This document shows, piece by piece, positions 39,271 to 48,180 of a DNA stretch of 64,000 bases. The stretch covers positions 1 to 64,000 of the forward strand of contig NZ_JACHEO010000015.1 in the NCBI RefSeq assembly GCF_014201505.1, in the 5' to 3' direction. Under the pieces are notes generated by a model, which saw only the letters and a program-made list of their open reading frames with translations, was not told the DNA's origin and did not search any database. The stretch's first letter is position 1. Every line of letters starts with the position of its first letter. The DNA comes from Desulfoprunum benzoelyticum. GTDB taxonomy: Bacteria > Desulfobacterota > Desulfobulbia > Desulfobulbales > Desulfocapsaceae. The translations under genes and the position numbers were made by a program.

Positions 39271-39582
39271 ATGGGCCTGAAAGACTTACACAGCGGCTGC
39301 CACTGTTTCGCCAACCGGATGCGGAAGTGCTGGGGCAAAGAGAAATGTCCTGGAACCATCGGCCCTCTGTCGCAGAAAGGCAAGGCCGGTCGGATCCGCA
39401 TCTGCAAGGTTACAGGCGACAGGCGACTGTGTGCGAGGATGGCCTCGATGGGCGTCTATCCCGGAATCGAGGCGGAGGTCATCTGTCCGAAGAACGGCAG
39501 CCAATGCATCCTCAAGATCGAGGGTGGAACCATCAGTCTCGACAACAGCGTCAGCGACAACATCCTCGTCACTGCCCTGTAA
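39271..39582 (+). CDS. FeoA-domain protein with Cys-rich N-terminus
   Basis: A 103-residue protein. Residues ~35-103 form a FeoA (SH3-like) domain: KAGRIRICKVTGDRRLCARM, then GVYPGIEAEVICPKNGSQCI and DNILVTAL. The first 35 residues are an added Cys/His-rich segment, SGCHCFANRMRKCWGKEKCP, which could bind metal. FeoA proteins assist the FeoB ferrous-iron transporter. The ATG at 39271 has GGAG 7 nt ahead; a start four codons upstream is less likely. It is cut off from the rest of the feo genes by a strong terminator. Confidence 0.8.
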   Translation: MGLKDLHSGCHCFANRMRKCWGKEKCPGTIGPLSQKGKAGRIRICKVTGDRRLCARMASMGVYPGIEAEVICPKNGSQCILKIEGGTISLDNSVSDNILVTAL

Positions 39583-39594
39583 CGACAACTGTGC

Positions 39595-39623
39595 AGAGCC
39601 CGTGGCTGCGGGCTCTTTTTTTT
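39595..39623 (+). terminator. Rho-independent terminator after the first feoA
   Basis: Perfect 8-bp stem (39595-39602 with 39609-39616), 6-nt loop, followed by a run of eight T residues. It lies 13 nt past the stop of the Cys-rich FeoA gene. Confidence 0.93.
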
Positions 39624-39634
39624 CGCCAACCCAA

Positions 39635-39648
39635 TTAGGCTTCCCTAA
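39635..39648 (+). promoter_or_regulatory. TTAGG-CTTC-CCTAA inverted repeat before the feoB operon
   Basis: A 14-nt inverted repeat, 25 nt before the first gene of the second feo unit and just after the terminator. Its half-site matches the TTAGG/CCTAA halves of DtxR/IdeR-type iron boxes, though those have a 9-nt centre, and CCTAA also recurs upstream of the first feoA. An iron-regulator operator is plausible but unproven. Confidence 0.4.
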
Positions 39649-39673
39649 CTGACGGCAACGACGGAGGGGATAT

Positions 39674-39853
39674 ATGTGGCAGGACATCATTATCTGGCTG
39701 ATCATCGCGACAGCCGTATTCTTCATTGGACGCAGACTATACAAGCAGTGGCGTGCCGCTTTCAGTCCAGGGGCGAGCATCACCTGCGGTTGCGGATGCG
39801 CAGGTTGCGACTCGATCTGTGATAGCAGGAAACAGCCCGAAACGAGGAACTGA
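39674..39853 (+). CDS. FeoB-associated Cys-rich membrane protein
   Basis: A 59-residue protein: one N-terminal transmembrane helix (DIIIWLIIATAVFFIGRRLY), a short basic stretch, then a Cys cluster CGCGCAGCDSIC and a charged tail. This is the layout of the FeoB-associated Cys-rich membrane proteins, which are thought to help FeoB, perhaps as FeoC-like partners. GGAGGGG stands 4-5 nt before the ATG. It comes first in the unit, 1 nt before feoA, whereas in many genomes it follows feoB. Confidence 0.88.
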   Translation: MWQDIIIWLIIATAVFFIGRRLYKQWRAAFSPGASITCGCGCAGCDSICDSRKQPETRN

Positions 39854-39854
39854 C

Positions 39855-40088
39855 ATGCAGACACTACTCCTCAGGCAGATGCAGAAAGGACAAACGGGAA
39901 CCATCCGCGCCATCAAGATTGGCGGCGAACTCGGCCGTCGTATCCGGGAGATGGGTCTTATTCCGGGAGCACAGATCACCATCCACGGGCGAGCCCCCCT
40001 GAACGATCCGGTGGCGATCAGGGTCATGAACGGCACCCTGACGCTACGCAACAGTGAAGCCGACTATATCCAGGTCGAGGTCCAATAA
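39855..40088 (+). CDS. feoA: Ferrous iron transport protein FeoA
   Basis: A 77-residue standard FeoA: GQTGTIRAIKIGGELGRRIR, EMGLIPGAQITIHGRAPLND, PVAIRVMNGTLTLRNSEADY. It has the small SH3-like fold and no Cys extension, unlike the upstream paralogue. GAGG stands about 7 nt before the ATG at 39855. It lies directly between the Cys-rich membrane protein and feoB and is surely cotranscribed with both. Confidence 0.93.
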   Translation: MQTLLLRQMQKGQTGTIRAIKIGGELGRRIREMGLIPGAQITIHGRAPLNDPVAIRVMNGTLTLRNSEADYIQVEVQ

Positions 40089-40149
40089 GCGCTCCCCCCG
40101 TACTTTTACCCCATTTCCCCTCTTCCTTCCGACGCATCTCCAGGAATTC

Positions 40150-42363
40150 ATGACCAGACAAGTAATCATGGCCCTTGCGGGCAACCCCAACGCCGGCAAA
40201 ACCACTTTGTTCAACCAACTCACCGGCGCCCGGCAGCACGTCGGCAACTACCCCGGCATTACCGTCGACCACAAGGAAGGACTGCTCGAGCACCAGGGAA
40301 CGAGAATTACCATCACCGATCTCCCCGGCACCTACTCGATGACCGCCTACTCGGCCGAGGAACTGGTCGCCCGCGATTACCTGATCAGCAACCGCCCGGA
40401 GGTCGTCATCAACATCGTCGATGCCTCCAACCTCGAGCGCAATCTCTACCTGACCTGCCAGTTTCTCGAACTCGGCGTGCCGCTCGTCATCGCCCTGAAC
40501 ATGGTGGATGTGGCACGCGATCGCGGCATTGAGATCAAGGCCGACAAACTCGCTGACCTCCTGGGAGTTCCCGTCGTGCCGATCATCGCCCGTTCCGGGT
40601 TCGGCAAGGATAAATTGATCGACGAAGCCCTTGCCGTTGCCGCCAGAAAACAGTCGTGGCAGCCACGCGACATCTCCTACGGCGACGACCTCGATGCCGC
40701 AATCGCCGCGCTGGTGCCGAAGATCGAGGCGACGCATTTCGTCGACGGACTGTACCCGCCGCGATACATCGCTCTCAAATACCTTGAGAACGATGAACAG
40801 ATCCTGGCGAAGGGAAAAGACACCGACCCGGCAACCGCCGCCGAGCTTGAGGCCATTGTCAACTCGGTCTGCGAACACACGACCAAAACGCTCGACGTCT
40901 ACCCGGAAGCAATCATCGCCGACCACCGTTATGGGTTCATCAAGTCGATCATCCGCCAGGGAGTCGTGACTCACAAGTTCGACACCGATCGCCTCTACAC
41001 CTCCGACCGGATCGACCAGGTGCTCACCAACCGCCTGATCGGACCGGTGATCATGCTGGCGATCCTGTTCGGGGTCTACCAGTTCACCTTCTCCTGGAGC
41101 GAACTGCCGGTGGCCCTGCTCGAGGATTTTTTCGGCTGGCTCTCCGCTGCAACCGAGACGATCCTCCCCGACGGCCGCCTCAAATCCCTCGTGATCTCCG
41201 GAATCATCGGCGGCGTCGGCGGCGTTCTCGGTTTTGTGCCGCTGATCATGTTCATGTTTTTCGCCATCGCCATCCTCGAAGACTCGGGCTACCTCGCCCG
41301 GGTCGCCTACATGATGGACCGGGTCTTCAGGATCTTCGGCCTGCACGGCTCTTCGGTGATGCCGTTCATCGTTTCCGGCGGCATTGCCGGCGGCTGCGCC
41401 GTCCCCGGGGTCATGGCCACCCGCACCCTGCGGTCGCCAAAGGAGCGGATGGCCACCCTGCTGACCGTCCCGTTCATGAATTGCGGCGCCAAGATGCCGG
41501 TACTGGCCCTGCTGATCGGCGCCTTCTTCAGCGACAACAAGGCCCAGTACATGTTCCTCTTCACCATGCTGGCCTGGATCGTCGCCCTGCTGGCCGCCAG
41601 ACTGCTGCGCTCGACGGTGCTGCGCGGGGCGCCGACGCCGTTTGTCATGGAACTGCCGCCCTACCGTTTCCCCACCATGCGCGGGCTGCTCATTCACACC
41701 TGGGAGCGGACCTGGCAGTACATCAAAAAGGCGGGGACAGTCATTCTCGGGATCTCGATCCTGCTGTGGGCGATGATGACTTTCCCGCAACTCCCGGCCG
41801 AACGGTTGGCCGGCTACGAGGCGATGCGGCAGAATATTGCCTCCGGGTACGACGAGACTATCGTTGCCGAACAGGCCCAGGAACGCACCGTGCTCTCCGC
41901 GGCAGCGACGGATCTTGCCGGACAGCTGCAGGAAATCAACAAAAGGGAGGCCGAGGAGGCGTTACGCCATTCACTCGCCGGCAGGATCGGCATCGCCGTC
42001 GAAACGGTATCACACCTCGCCGGTTTCGACTGGCGCACCAATATCGCCCTGATCGGCGGGTTTGCCGCCAAGGAGGTCATCATCTCGACCCTCGGTACCG
42101 CCTACTCGATGGGGGAGGTAAATACGGACCAAACGGAATCGCTCGGCGAGCGTCTTAAAAAGGATTCGAACTGGAACCGGGTCGTAGCGGTCGCCGCCCT
42201 GGTCTTCATCATGTTCTATGCCCCCTGTTTCGTCACTGTGATCTGCATCGCCCGGGAGGCATCATGGCGATGGGCCCTGTTCTCGATCGGCTTCAATACC
42301 GTTTTCGCCTTCATCCTTGCCGTGCTCGTGTTCCAGATCGGCAGTTTCTTCCATCTCGGCTAG
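40150..42363 (+). CDS. feoB: Ferrous iron transporter FeoB
   Basis: Inner-membrane Fe(II) importer, 737 residues. The N-terminal G domain has G1 LAGNPNAGKTTLFNQL, G2/G3 ITVDHKEG and DLPGTYSMTAYS, and G4 LNMVDVARD. A helical region follows, then the Gate/core membrane domain: PFIVSGGIAGGCAVPGVMAT, VPFMNCGAKMPVLALL and FAAKEVIISTLGTAYSMGEV. The Cys in MNCGAK and in GGCAVPG are conserved in the family. The ATG at 40150 has AGGA 5 nt ahead. It is the last gene of the unit. Confidence 0.96.
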   Translation: MTRQVIMALAGNPNAGKTTLFNQLTGARQHVGNYPGITVDHKEGLLEHQGTRITITDLPGTYSMTAYSAEELVARDYLISNRPEVVINIVDASNLERNLYLTCQFLELGVPLVIALNMVDVARDRGIEIKADKLADLLGVPVVPIIARSGFGKDKLIDEALAVAARKQSWQPRDISYGDDLDAAIAALVPKIEATHFVDGLYPPRYIALKYLENDEQILAKGKDTDPATAAELEAIVNSVCEHTTKTLDVYPEAIIADHRYGFIKSIIRQGVVTHKFDTDRLYTSDRIDQVLTNRLIGPVIMLAILFGVYQFTFSWSELPVALLEDFFGWLSAATETILPDGRLKSLVISGIIGGVGGVLGFVPLIMFMFFAIAILEDSGYLARVAYMMDRVFRIFGLHGSSVMPFIVSGGIAGGCAVPGVMATRTLRSPKERMATLLTVPFMNCGAKMPVLALLIGAFFSDNKAQYMFLFTMLAWIVALLAARLLRSTVLRGAPTPFVMELPPYRFPTMRGLLIHTWERTWQYIKKAGTVILGISILLWAMMTFPQLPAERLAGYEAMRQNIASGYDETIVAEQAQERTVLSAAATDLAGQLQEINKREAEEALRHSLAGRIGIAVETVSHLAGFDWRTNIALIGGFAAKEVIISTLGTAYSMGEVNTDQTESLGERLKKDSNWNRVVAVAALVFIMFYAPCFVTVICIAREASWRWALFSIGFNTVFAFILAVLVFQIGSFFHLG

Positions 42364-42422
42364 GACCCGGCGATCGGGGCCCATCACCGTCCAGCGACGA
42401 CAACGGGCTCCGGTTACCGCGG

Positions 42423-42821
42423 TTATTCGATACGAATTGAGCCGATTCCGGAGAGTGTTTCCCGGTCCTCCTCCGGTTCGACAATGGTCTTGACGACCGG
42501 CCGGGCGGCGGGAACGATTCTCTCCCGAATGACCGGCTGAGGTTGCAGCGACGGTTGCCTCACCACTCGCCCTTCCTCCACGTCCTCCACTACATCCTCT
42601 TCATCCTCTACATCCACTTCCGGTTTGATCGGAATCTGACCCAATGGCTGTTTGAACACGGCGATAATGCCGTCGCGGGTCTCAATCATCGAAATCAGCT
42701 CCCACCCCGTCGCTCCGAACTCGTTGAGCGACAGTTCGATCTCCGACTCATCCAGAAAGACGTTGCCGAGCAGCCCTTCCTTTTTCAATTCAAACAGAAC
42801 TGTTTTATAGCTCCAGCGCAT
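42423..42821 (-). CDS. DUF4177-like hypothetical protein
   Basis: A 132-residue protein. The first ~55 residues (WSYKTVLFELKKEGLLGNVF, LNEFGATGWELISMIE) match the DUF4177 pattern, a small alpha/beta domain of unknown function. After it comes a very acidic stretch (DVEDEEDVVEDVEEG) and a Pro/Arg-rich tail, probably disordered. The ATG at 42821 is used; the frame further upstream opens only with TTG. It is convergent with feoB and lies next to the MORN protein gene. Confidence 0.65.
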   Translation of the reverse strand: MRWSYKTVLFELKKEGLLGNVFLDESEIELSLNEFGATGWELISMIETRDGIIAVFKQPLGQIPIKPEVDVEDEEDVVEDVEEGRVVRQPSLQPQPVIRERIVPAARPVVKTIVEPEEDRETLSGIGSIRIE

Positions 42822-42844
42822 CCTCAATCAACCCTCATCCTTAC

Positions 42845-44614
42845 TCATGACTTTTTTGATCCGATAAATCTGTTGTTGTCGAACAAACCTTCGTACACCT
42901 TGCCTGTTTTCATCTCCAGACGCCCCTGCCCATTGCGCTTGCCACGCCGGAACCCGCCCTCGTAGCGGCTGCCGTCCTTGCCGACCAGCACCCCTTCTCC
43001 ATCCGGCAGGTCATCCTTGAAATCGCCCTTGTATACCGATCCATCCGGATAGCGCAGTTTTCCCCTGCCGTTGAACTCGCCGCCGGCAAATTCGCCGCTG
43101 TAATGACTGCCGTCGGCAAAACTGTATTCCCCTTTGCCTGAAAACAGATCGGCCTTGAACTGGCCGACATATGTAGTTCCGTCGGAATAGGAGAAAGTTC
43201 CCTTCCCCTCCTTCAGACCGGCGCGGAAATTGCCATCATACTCGCGGCCATCGACATAACGGTAGACTCCTTTGCCCTCGAACTTCCCGCGCGAGAAAAC
43301 CCCCTTGTAGGTATCGCCGCCTGGCAGCAGCAGCGAGCCTTTGCCGTCCATGTACCCATCCTTGGTCATTCCCTCGTAGACCCGACCATCCGGGAAGACA
43401 ACCTGAACCCTGCCGTTTGCCGCCCCGCCGCTGGCGGCGATGAGAATCCGGCCGCCCTCGAAGCGATAGTCGTCGGGCTGGCCGGTGCCGCCGGGCGTTG
43501 ATCGAACCGGTTCGGAGGGTTCGTCCTCGACCTCCGATTCCGGCTTCAGCAGCCAGTCGGGGACTTCGTCGTCCTGGCCGGTCATGATCGCCGGCGCCGA
43601 CGCCGGTGCGGATGCAGAGGCCGGTTTGCCGTCGACGAAAGCCCCCCGGTATCTGCGGCCGTCGACATAACGGATCGAACCCCGGCCATGCATGACGTCA
43701 CCCGCGAAATCGCCCTTGTAGACACTGCCGTCGGCGAGGGTCAATGTGCCCTTTCCGTGCCGCCTGCCGTGGGAGAAATCGCCTTCATAGCGGCTACCGT
43801 CGACATATTCGCGAATGCCCCGGCCCTCCTCGCGATCCTCGGCAAACAGACCTTCATACCAGGATCCATCGGCGTAGTCCATCCTTCCTTTGCCGTGCCG
43901 CAATCCATCCTTGAACGCCCCCTTGTAGGTCCCCCCGCCGGGATAGCGTTTGATGCCCTCGCCATGCGGCTTGTCGTCGCTGAAGCTTCCCTCGAATTCC
44001 TCGCCGTTGGCGGCGGTGTATACCCCGAATCCATGGCGGGCCGAGCCGCGAAAATCGCCGGTGTAAGATCCGCCGTTTATATATTTGCGGGTGCCTCGCC
44101 CCTCGGGCCTGCCGTTGCGGAACTCCCCCTCGTACCAGGTGCCGTCGGGGTAGGTGAGCTTGCCATGGCCGTCGACGGTGTTGTTCAGAAACCGCCCCTT
44201 GTACTCCCTTCCGTCGGGGTAGAACAGGATGCCTTCCCCATGATACCGGCCGCTGTCAAACTCACCCATATACTGCAGGCCATCACTGCGAACCAGTGTC
44301 CCCTTGCCATGAAAGAGGTTGTCACGGAACCCCCCCTCGTAGCTCACTCCTTTCGGGCCGGTCATCCGACCGGGACCGTAGAGCCGACCGTTGCGGAACT
44401 GTCCGCTGTACTGAACCCCATTGGGCAGGACCAGGGAACCGGCGCCGCTGATGAGGCCATTTTTGAATTCCCCCTGATAACGCCGGCCGTCCTTGTGGAC
44501 CAACACTCCACTGCCATTGCGGCAGTCCCCTTGAAGGCATTCGGCGGCCGGCAGAGACGGCGCCGACAGGATCGCGAGAAGGGCAAGACAGATATGCACT
44601 GCGGGATGTTTCAT
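42845..44614 (-). CDS. Secreted protein with about 21 MORN repeats
   Basis: A 589-residue protein with a Sec signal peptide (HICLALLAILSAPSLPAAEC) and then tandem 23-residue MORN repeats of the form YxGxFxxGxxxGxGxxxxxDG. Thirteen occupy residues ~48-340; an Ala/Pro/acidic linker of ~75 residues follows; eight more lie after ~400. It should fold as a long beta-ribbon in the periplasm or outside. MORN repeats bind lipids or proteins in eukaryotes, but their bacterial roles are poorly known. GGAGG lies 10 nt before the ATG at 44614. Repeats are visible at the DNA level as well. The DUF4177-like gene lies 23 nt downstream. Confidence 0.9.
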   Translation of the reverse strand: MKHPAVHICLALLAILSAPSLPAAECLQGDCRNGSGVLVHKDGRRYQGEFKNGLISGAGSLVLPNGVQYSGQFRNGRLYGPGRMTGPKGVSYEGGFRDNLFHGKGTLVRSDGLQYMGEFDSGRYHGEGILFYPDGREYKGRFLNNTVDGHGKLTYPDGTWYEGEFRNGRPEGRGTRKYINGGSYTGDFRGSARHGFGVYTAANGEEFEGSFSDDKPHGEGIKRYPGGGTYKGAFKDGLRHGKGRMDYADGSWYEGLFAEDREEGRGIREYVDGSRYEGDFSHGRRHGKGTLTLADGSVYKGDFAGDVMHGRGSIRYVDGRRYRGAFVDGKPASASAPASAPAIMTGQDDEVPDWLLKPESEVEDEPSEPVRSTPGGTGQPDDYRFEGGRILIAASGGAANGRVQVVFPDGRVYEGMTKDGYMDGKGSLLLPGGDTYKGVFSRGKFEGKGVYRYVDGREYDGNFRAGLKEGKGTFSYSDGTTYVGQFKADLFSGKGEYSFADGSHYSGEFAGGEFNGRGKLRYPDGSVYKGDFKDDLPDGEGVLVGKDGSRYEGGFRRGKRNGQGRLEMKTGKVYEGLFDNNRFIGSKKS

Positions 44615-44650
44615 GGATCGACAGACCTCCAAAAGTAGACGACGAGATGA

Positions 44651-45916
44651 CTATTGACCCGAATCTGCATAGGCCTTTCGAGCCTCGCGGCCGATGATGG
44701 CAATGCCGTTGGCCACATCTTCATCGTTCTGAGAATAGGTGACTCGAACACATTCCTGCCGATGTCGCCACTCCTCCTTCAAGCCCGGAAAGAAATAATG
44801 CCCGGAGACGACCAGAGCGCCCCGGCGCTTCAGCCGGCGGTAGAAATCGAGGCTCGACAGCGGCAGCCCCTCGAACCACAGCCACAGGAACATCGCCCCC
44901 TCCGGCTTGTGGATCCGGTAGGGCAGGCCGGCGCATTCCCGGCGAACGGCCGCCACCGCCTTTTCCATCTTGCGGCGGTAGAAAGGGCCGATGAGATTAC
45001 GGCTGAGATCGACGACCTCGCCGGAGGCAAACAGTTTTCCCGTCACCATGGCGCCGAAACTGCCCGGCGACAACGACATGATGGCATTCATGCTGGCGAG
45101 GGCGCGGACGATCTCCGGCCGGGCGACGATGATGCCGGTCCGGACCGCCGGCAGCCCGAGTTTGGAAAGCGACAGGCAGACGACGGTGTTGTCGTTCCAG
45201 AACGGGGCGGCCTCGGCATAGACCATCCCCGGGAAGGGAAGGCCGTAGGCATTGTCGATGATCAGCGGGACGCCATGCGTCCGGGCCAGGCGGTCGAGGG
45301 CCTGGACTTCACTGTCGGTAATGACGTTGCCGGTCGGATTGGTCGGGCGCGAAACGCATATTGCCCCGATATCAGGGGTGATCTCAAGGGCGTCGAAATC
45401 AATGTGGTACTTGAACAGATCATCGCCGATCCGCTCGATTTTCGGCCTGGTGGCAACAAAGAAATCGTCGCACAGGCCAAGATCGGCATAGCCGATATAT
45501 TCAGGGGCCAGCGGCAGGCAGATCTTCCTGCGGCTGCCGTCGGGATAGACGCCGGCCAGGAGGTTGAAGAGCATGAAGAAGGCGGTCTGGCTGCCGTTGG
45601 TGAGGCAGATGTTTTCCGGTCCGACCGGCCAGCCGCACTGCCGGGACAGCAGCTCGGCGAGGGCATCGATGAATGCCGCATCGCCCTGGGGCGGGCTGTA
45701 GGCCCCGACCAGTTCCCGGAAGGCCGCCAGATCGCCGCAGATTTCCTGGAGATTGCGGCGCAGCAGGTCCTGGAATTCTGGGACATGGCCGGGATTGCCT
45801 CCCCCCATCATCATCATTTCCCCAGCGTATTCGCTGCGGGCCGACCCCAGGTCATCCATCAGCGAGAGGATGCCGGCGTCGCAGGTCAGTCGTTGCCCAA
45901 ATTTAGAAAAGCGCAT
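44651..45916 (-). CDS. avtA: Valine-pyruvate aminotransferase
   Basis: A fold-type I PLP aminotransferase of 421 residues. The start MRFSKFGQRLTCDAGILSLM matches AvtA, and MMMGGGNPGHVPEFQ, CVSRPTNPTGNVIT and IIDNAYGLPFPG surround the substrate and cofactor sites. The PLP lysine is in VCLSLSKLGLPAVRTG. It makes valine and alanine from their keto acids. It is the last gene of the argJ-to-avtA run, 31 nt after the Gate protein. The ATG at 45916 lacks a clear ribosome site but fits the family start. Confidence 0.9.
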   Translation of the reverse strand: MRFSKFGQRLTCDAGILSLMDDLGSARSEYAGEMMMMGGGNPGHVPEFQDLLRRNLQEICGDLAAFRELVGAYSPPQGDAAFIDALAELLSRQCGWPVGPENICLTNGSQTAFFMLFNLLAGVYPDGSRRKICLPLAPEYIGYADLGLCDDFFVATRPKIERIGDDLFKYHIDFDALEITPDIGAICVSRPTNPTGNVITDSEVQALDRLARTHGVPLIIDNAYGLPFPGMVYAEAAPFWNDNTVVCLSLSKLGLPAVRTGIIVARPEIVRALASMNAIMSLSPGSFGAMVTGKLFASGEVVDLSRNLIGPFYRRKMEKAVAAVRRECAGLPYRIHKPEGAMFLWLWFEGLPLSSLDFYRRLKRRGALVVSGHYFFPGLKEEWRHRQECVRVTYSQNDEDVANGIAIIGREARKAYADSGQ

Positions 45917-45947
45917 AGCAATGTGAGACAGCAGCCTGTACCGCCAT

Positions 45948-46940
45948 TCAGGCCGTTCCTGTCGGGATCCTTGTCTTTCGTTGTTCAATGAAGCGAGCCA
46001 GGCGGACAATAGCGAACACTATACCAAGAGAAAAAAGAATCCTCCCCCAAAATATGCCGCCGAGCCTGCCGCCAAGGGCCATCATCAGCAGGGTGTCTTC
46101 GACCAGGGAGTGGCAGATCCCCATCAGGGCCATCGAATAGAAGATCTCCCGGCGATCGAGCTTGCCCGAGCAGGCCTCGCGGATGATCAGGGCGCCGCCG
46201 TAACTGAGCCCCATGACCATGCCGACGACGGTCAGCGGCGCCGCCTGCCGGCTCATGCCGAAAACCGGCAGGACCGGGCCGAGCAGCCGCTCGAACAACG
46301 TCAGGACCCCGATCGCCCGAAGAATCCGCATGCAGATCATGATGCCGAAGATCACCAGGATGATCATGCCGACGTTGATGATCTGGTCGGCGGCCCAGGC
46401 GCCGAGACCACGCTCGACCTCGCCGGTGCGGAACAGCAGCCGGGCCGGTTCCTGCCACAGGTGGAGCAACCGGCACAACCGGTCGAGCAGGACGGCATAG
46501 ACGATCGCTCCGCCGACCCGCAGGATCGCAATCGGCAGCACCGCCGCCCCGGCCCTTCTGCTGATGCTCAGCTCCAGCGGCAGGGAGTGGGCGATCAACA
46601 TGATCGAACACAGGATCGTGACCTGCGCCCCTGTCAGCGACAGGCCGGGCGCCAGGGCGGCAAAGACCGCCATGCCGCCGTAGATGCTGGTCAGCATCGC
46701 CGTCGCCCAGACCAGGCCGAGGGAGCCGGGCAATCCGACCAGACTCATCACCGGTTCGAGCAGGTAGCTGAGCCAGGTGATCATCCCCAGTTCCTCGAGG
46801 ATCTTGGTCAGGATCACTACCGGCACGGTGATCTTGATCAGTTCCCAACTGGTGAGCGCTGTTTCATGCAACAGGGAGAGAATCCATGTCCGGAGCGCGG
46901 CTCCGCGGCCGGACATGACGTTGTTTTTCGTTTCAAGCAC
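45948..46940 (-). CDS. Nucleoside-recognition (Gate) domain membrane protein
   Basis: A 330-residue membrane protein with two Gate domains, related to the SpmA/SpmB and nucleoside-recognition families. About eight to nine helices are visible, with paired motifs such as SLVGLPGSLGLVWATAMLTS and MVMGLSYGGALIIREACSGK. The substrate is not known. The GTG at 46940 is chosen because GGGAGG stands 6 nt ahead; it overlaps the MFS gene by 8 nt. An ATG at 46916 is possible but has no ribosome site. Confidence 0.75.
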   Translation of the reverse strand: MLETKNNVMSGRGAALRTWILSLLHETALTSWELIKITVPVVILTKILEELGMITWLSYLLEPVMSLVGLPGSLGLVWATAMLTSIYGGMAVFAALAPGLSLTGAQVTILCSIMLIAHSLPLELSISRRAGAAVLPIAILRVGGAIVYAVLLDRLCRLLHLWQEPARLLFRTGEVERGLGAWAADQIINVGMIILVIFGIMICMRILRAIGVLTLFERLLGPVLPVFGMSRQAAPLTVVGMVMGLSYGGALIIREACSGKLDRREIFYSMALMGICHSLVEDTLLMMALGGRLGGIFWGRILFSLGIVFAIVRLARFIEQRKTRIPTGTA

Positions 46941-48180
46941 CGGTGTCCTCCCTGTTCGTTGGCTCTTTGCATTCCATGGTCCTCGCCACCTCCAGTCGCA
47001 GGATGATCGCGGCAAGGACGGCGGCAGTCGTCATCGCCAGTCCGGCGAAGACAAAACCGGCACCGAGATTGAAGCGATCGCCGATGCCGCCGATCAGGGT
47101 CGGCATCACTCCGCCGCCGATCAGAAACGCCATCGGGATGCAGAGGGAGACCGCCGCCGCCCCCAGCTTCCTCCCCCCCAGCGTGCTGAGGACGGCGAAG
47201 GCCGAGGGGAAGAAACAGACGGCGACCATCGGCTGGAGAAAGACCGCGGCAAGCAGCGGAACGCCGGACAGGAGGCCGATCGGAATCGTCAGCAGGCCGG
47301 CGAGCAGCAGGGCGGCCACCATCATCTGCCGGTTGCCGTACCGATCGCCGAGCCACCCGGCCGGAAGCGGCATGATGATGGTGCAGAACCGCGACAGCGA
47401 CAGGAGACGGTTGGCACTGTCGGCATCGATTCCCTGGCCGGTGACCAGCAGCAACGGCAGCATCGCGTAGACCCCCATGGTCGAACAGATGGCCAGGGAA
47501 AACAGCAGGATCATCAGCCAGAACTGCGGCATGGCAAGAAAGACGCGAAAGACGGCGGGATCGAGGGGAACCCCCCGATCCTTACCACCCCGTCCCTTCA
47601 GACCGTACAGCACCGCCATCACGATCAGGCAGAAACCGATGACCTCGAGCCCATGGCGCCAGGTCGACCACTCCACCATCACCCCGCAGATCAGCGGTGC
47701 AATGATGAAACCGATATTCGGCGCCAGTTCGTGAACGGCAATGCCACGCCCCCAGAAAGACGGGGCCACCATCCGGGTGATAGTCGACAGGGCCGCCGGC
47801 AGGTAGAGACCGGAGGCGAGGCCGAGGCCGAACAGGGCGGCTCGGATGCCGTTCATGGTCTCGCAATGGGAAAGAATGACGAGGGCAGAGCCGGCGGCCA
47901 GGGTCGACAGAACAATCGTGCGTTTGAAGGTGATGCGTGCCGAGACGAATCCGGAGAACAGGACCGAGGGGAAATACCCGGCGGAAATCCACAGAAAAAA
48001 GGACCCCGAAACCGTATGACCGAACCCGAGTTCCCGCTCAATCTGCGGCAGCAGCGGTGAAAAAATTATCCGGGAGAGGAAATTGAGGAGAAAGAGCGAA
48101 GACAGGAAGAGTATCTGCGGCAATACCCGTCGGAACGGCAGGTAGCCGCCGTTCTCCGTCGCCTGCGTGCCGATTGTCAT
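46933..48180 (-). CDS. MFS transporter
   Basis: A 415-residue major facilitator with about 12 helices. The loop after helix 2 has FVSARITFKRTI, and the central loop between helices 6 and 7 carries KGRGGKDRGVP. GWLGDRYGNRQMM is the loop after helix 8, matching the family DRxGRR motif. Its ATG overlaps the sixA stop as TAATG, so the two are coupled. The substrate cannot be told; the context suggests no specific compound. Confidence 0.88.
   Translation of the reverse strand: MTIGTQATENGGYLPFRRVLPQILFLSSLFLLNFLSRIIFSPLLPQIERELGFGHTVSGSFFLWISAGYFPSVLFSGFVSARITFKRTIVLSTLAAGSALVILSHCETMNGIRAALFGLGLASGLYLPAALSTITRMVAPSFWGRGIAVHELAPNIGFIIAPLICGVMVEWSTWRHGLEVIGFCLIVMAVLYGLKGRGGKDRGVPLDPAVFRVFLAMPQFWLMILLFSLAICSTMGVYAMLPLLLVTGQGIDADSANRLLSLSRFCTIIMPLPAGWLGDRYGNRQMMVAALLLAGLLTIPIGLLSGVPLLAAVFLQPMVAVCFFPSAFAVLSTLGGRKLGAAAVSLCIPMAFLIGGGVMPTLIGGIGDRFNLGAGFVFAGLAMTTAAVLAAIILRLEVARTMECKEPTNREDTGA

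Noticed and set aside
42845..44614. Tandem DNA repeat or CRISPR array in the MORN region
   Set aside because: The repeats are coding, vary in sequence, and have no spacer structure. They follow the 23-residue MORN period.
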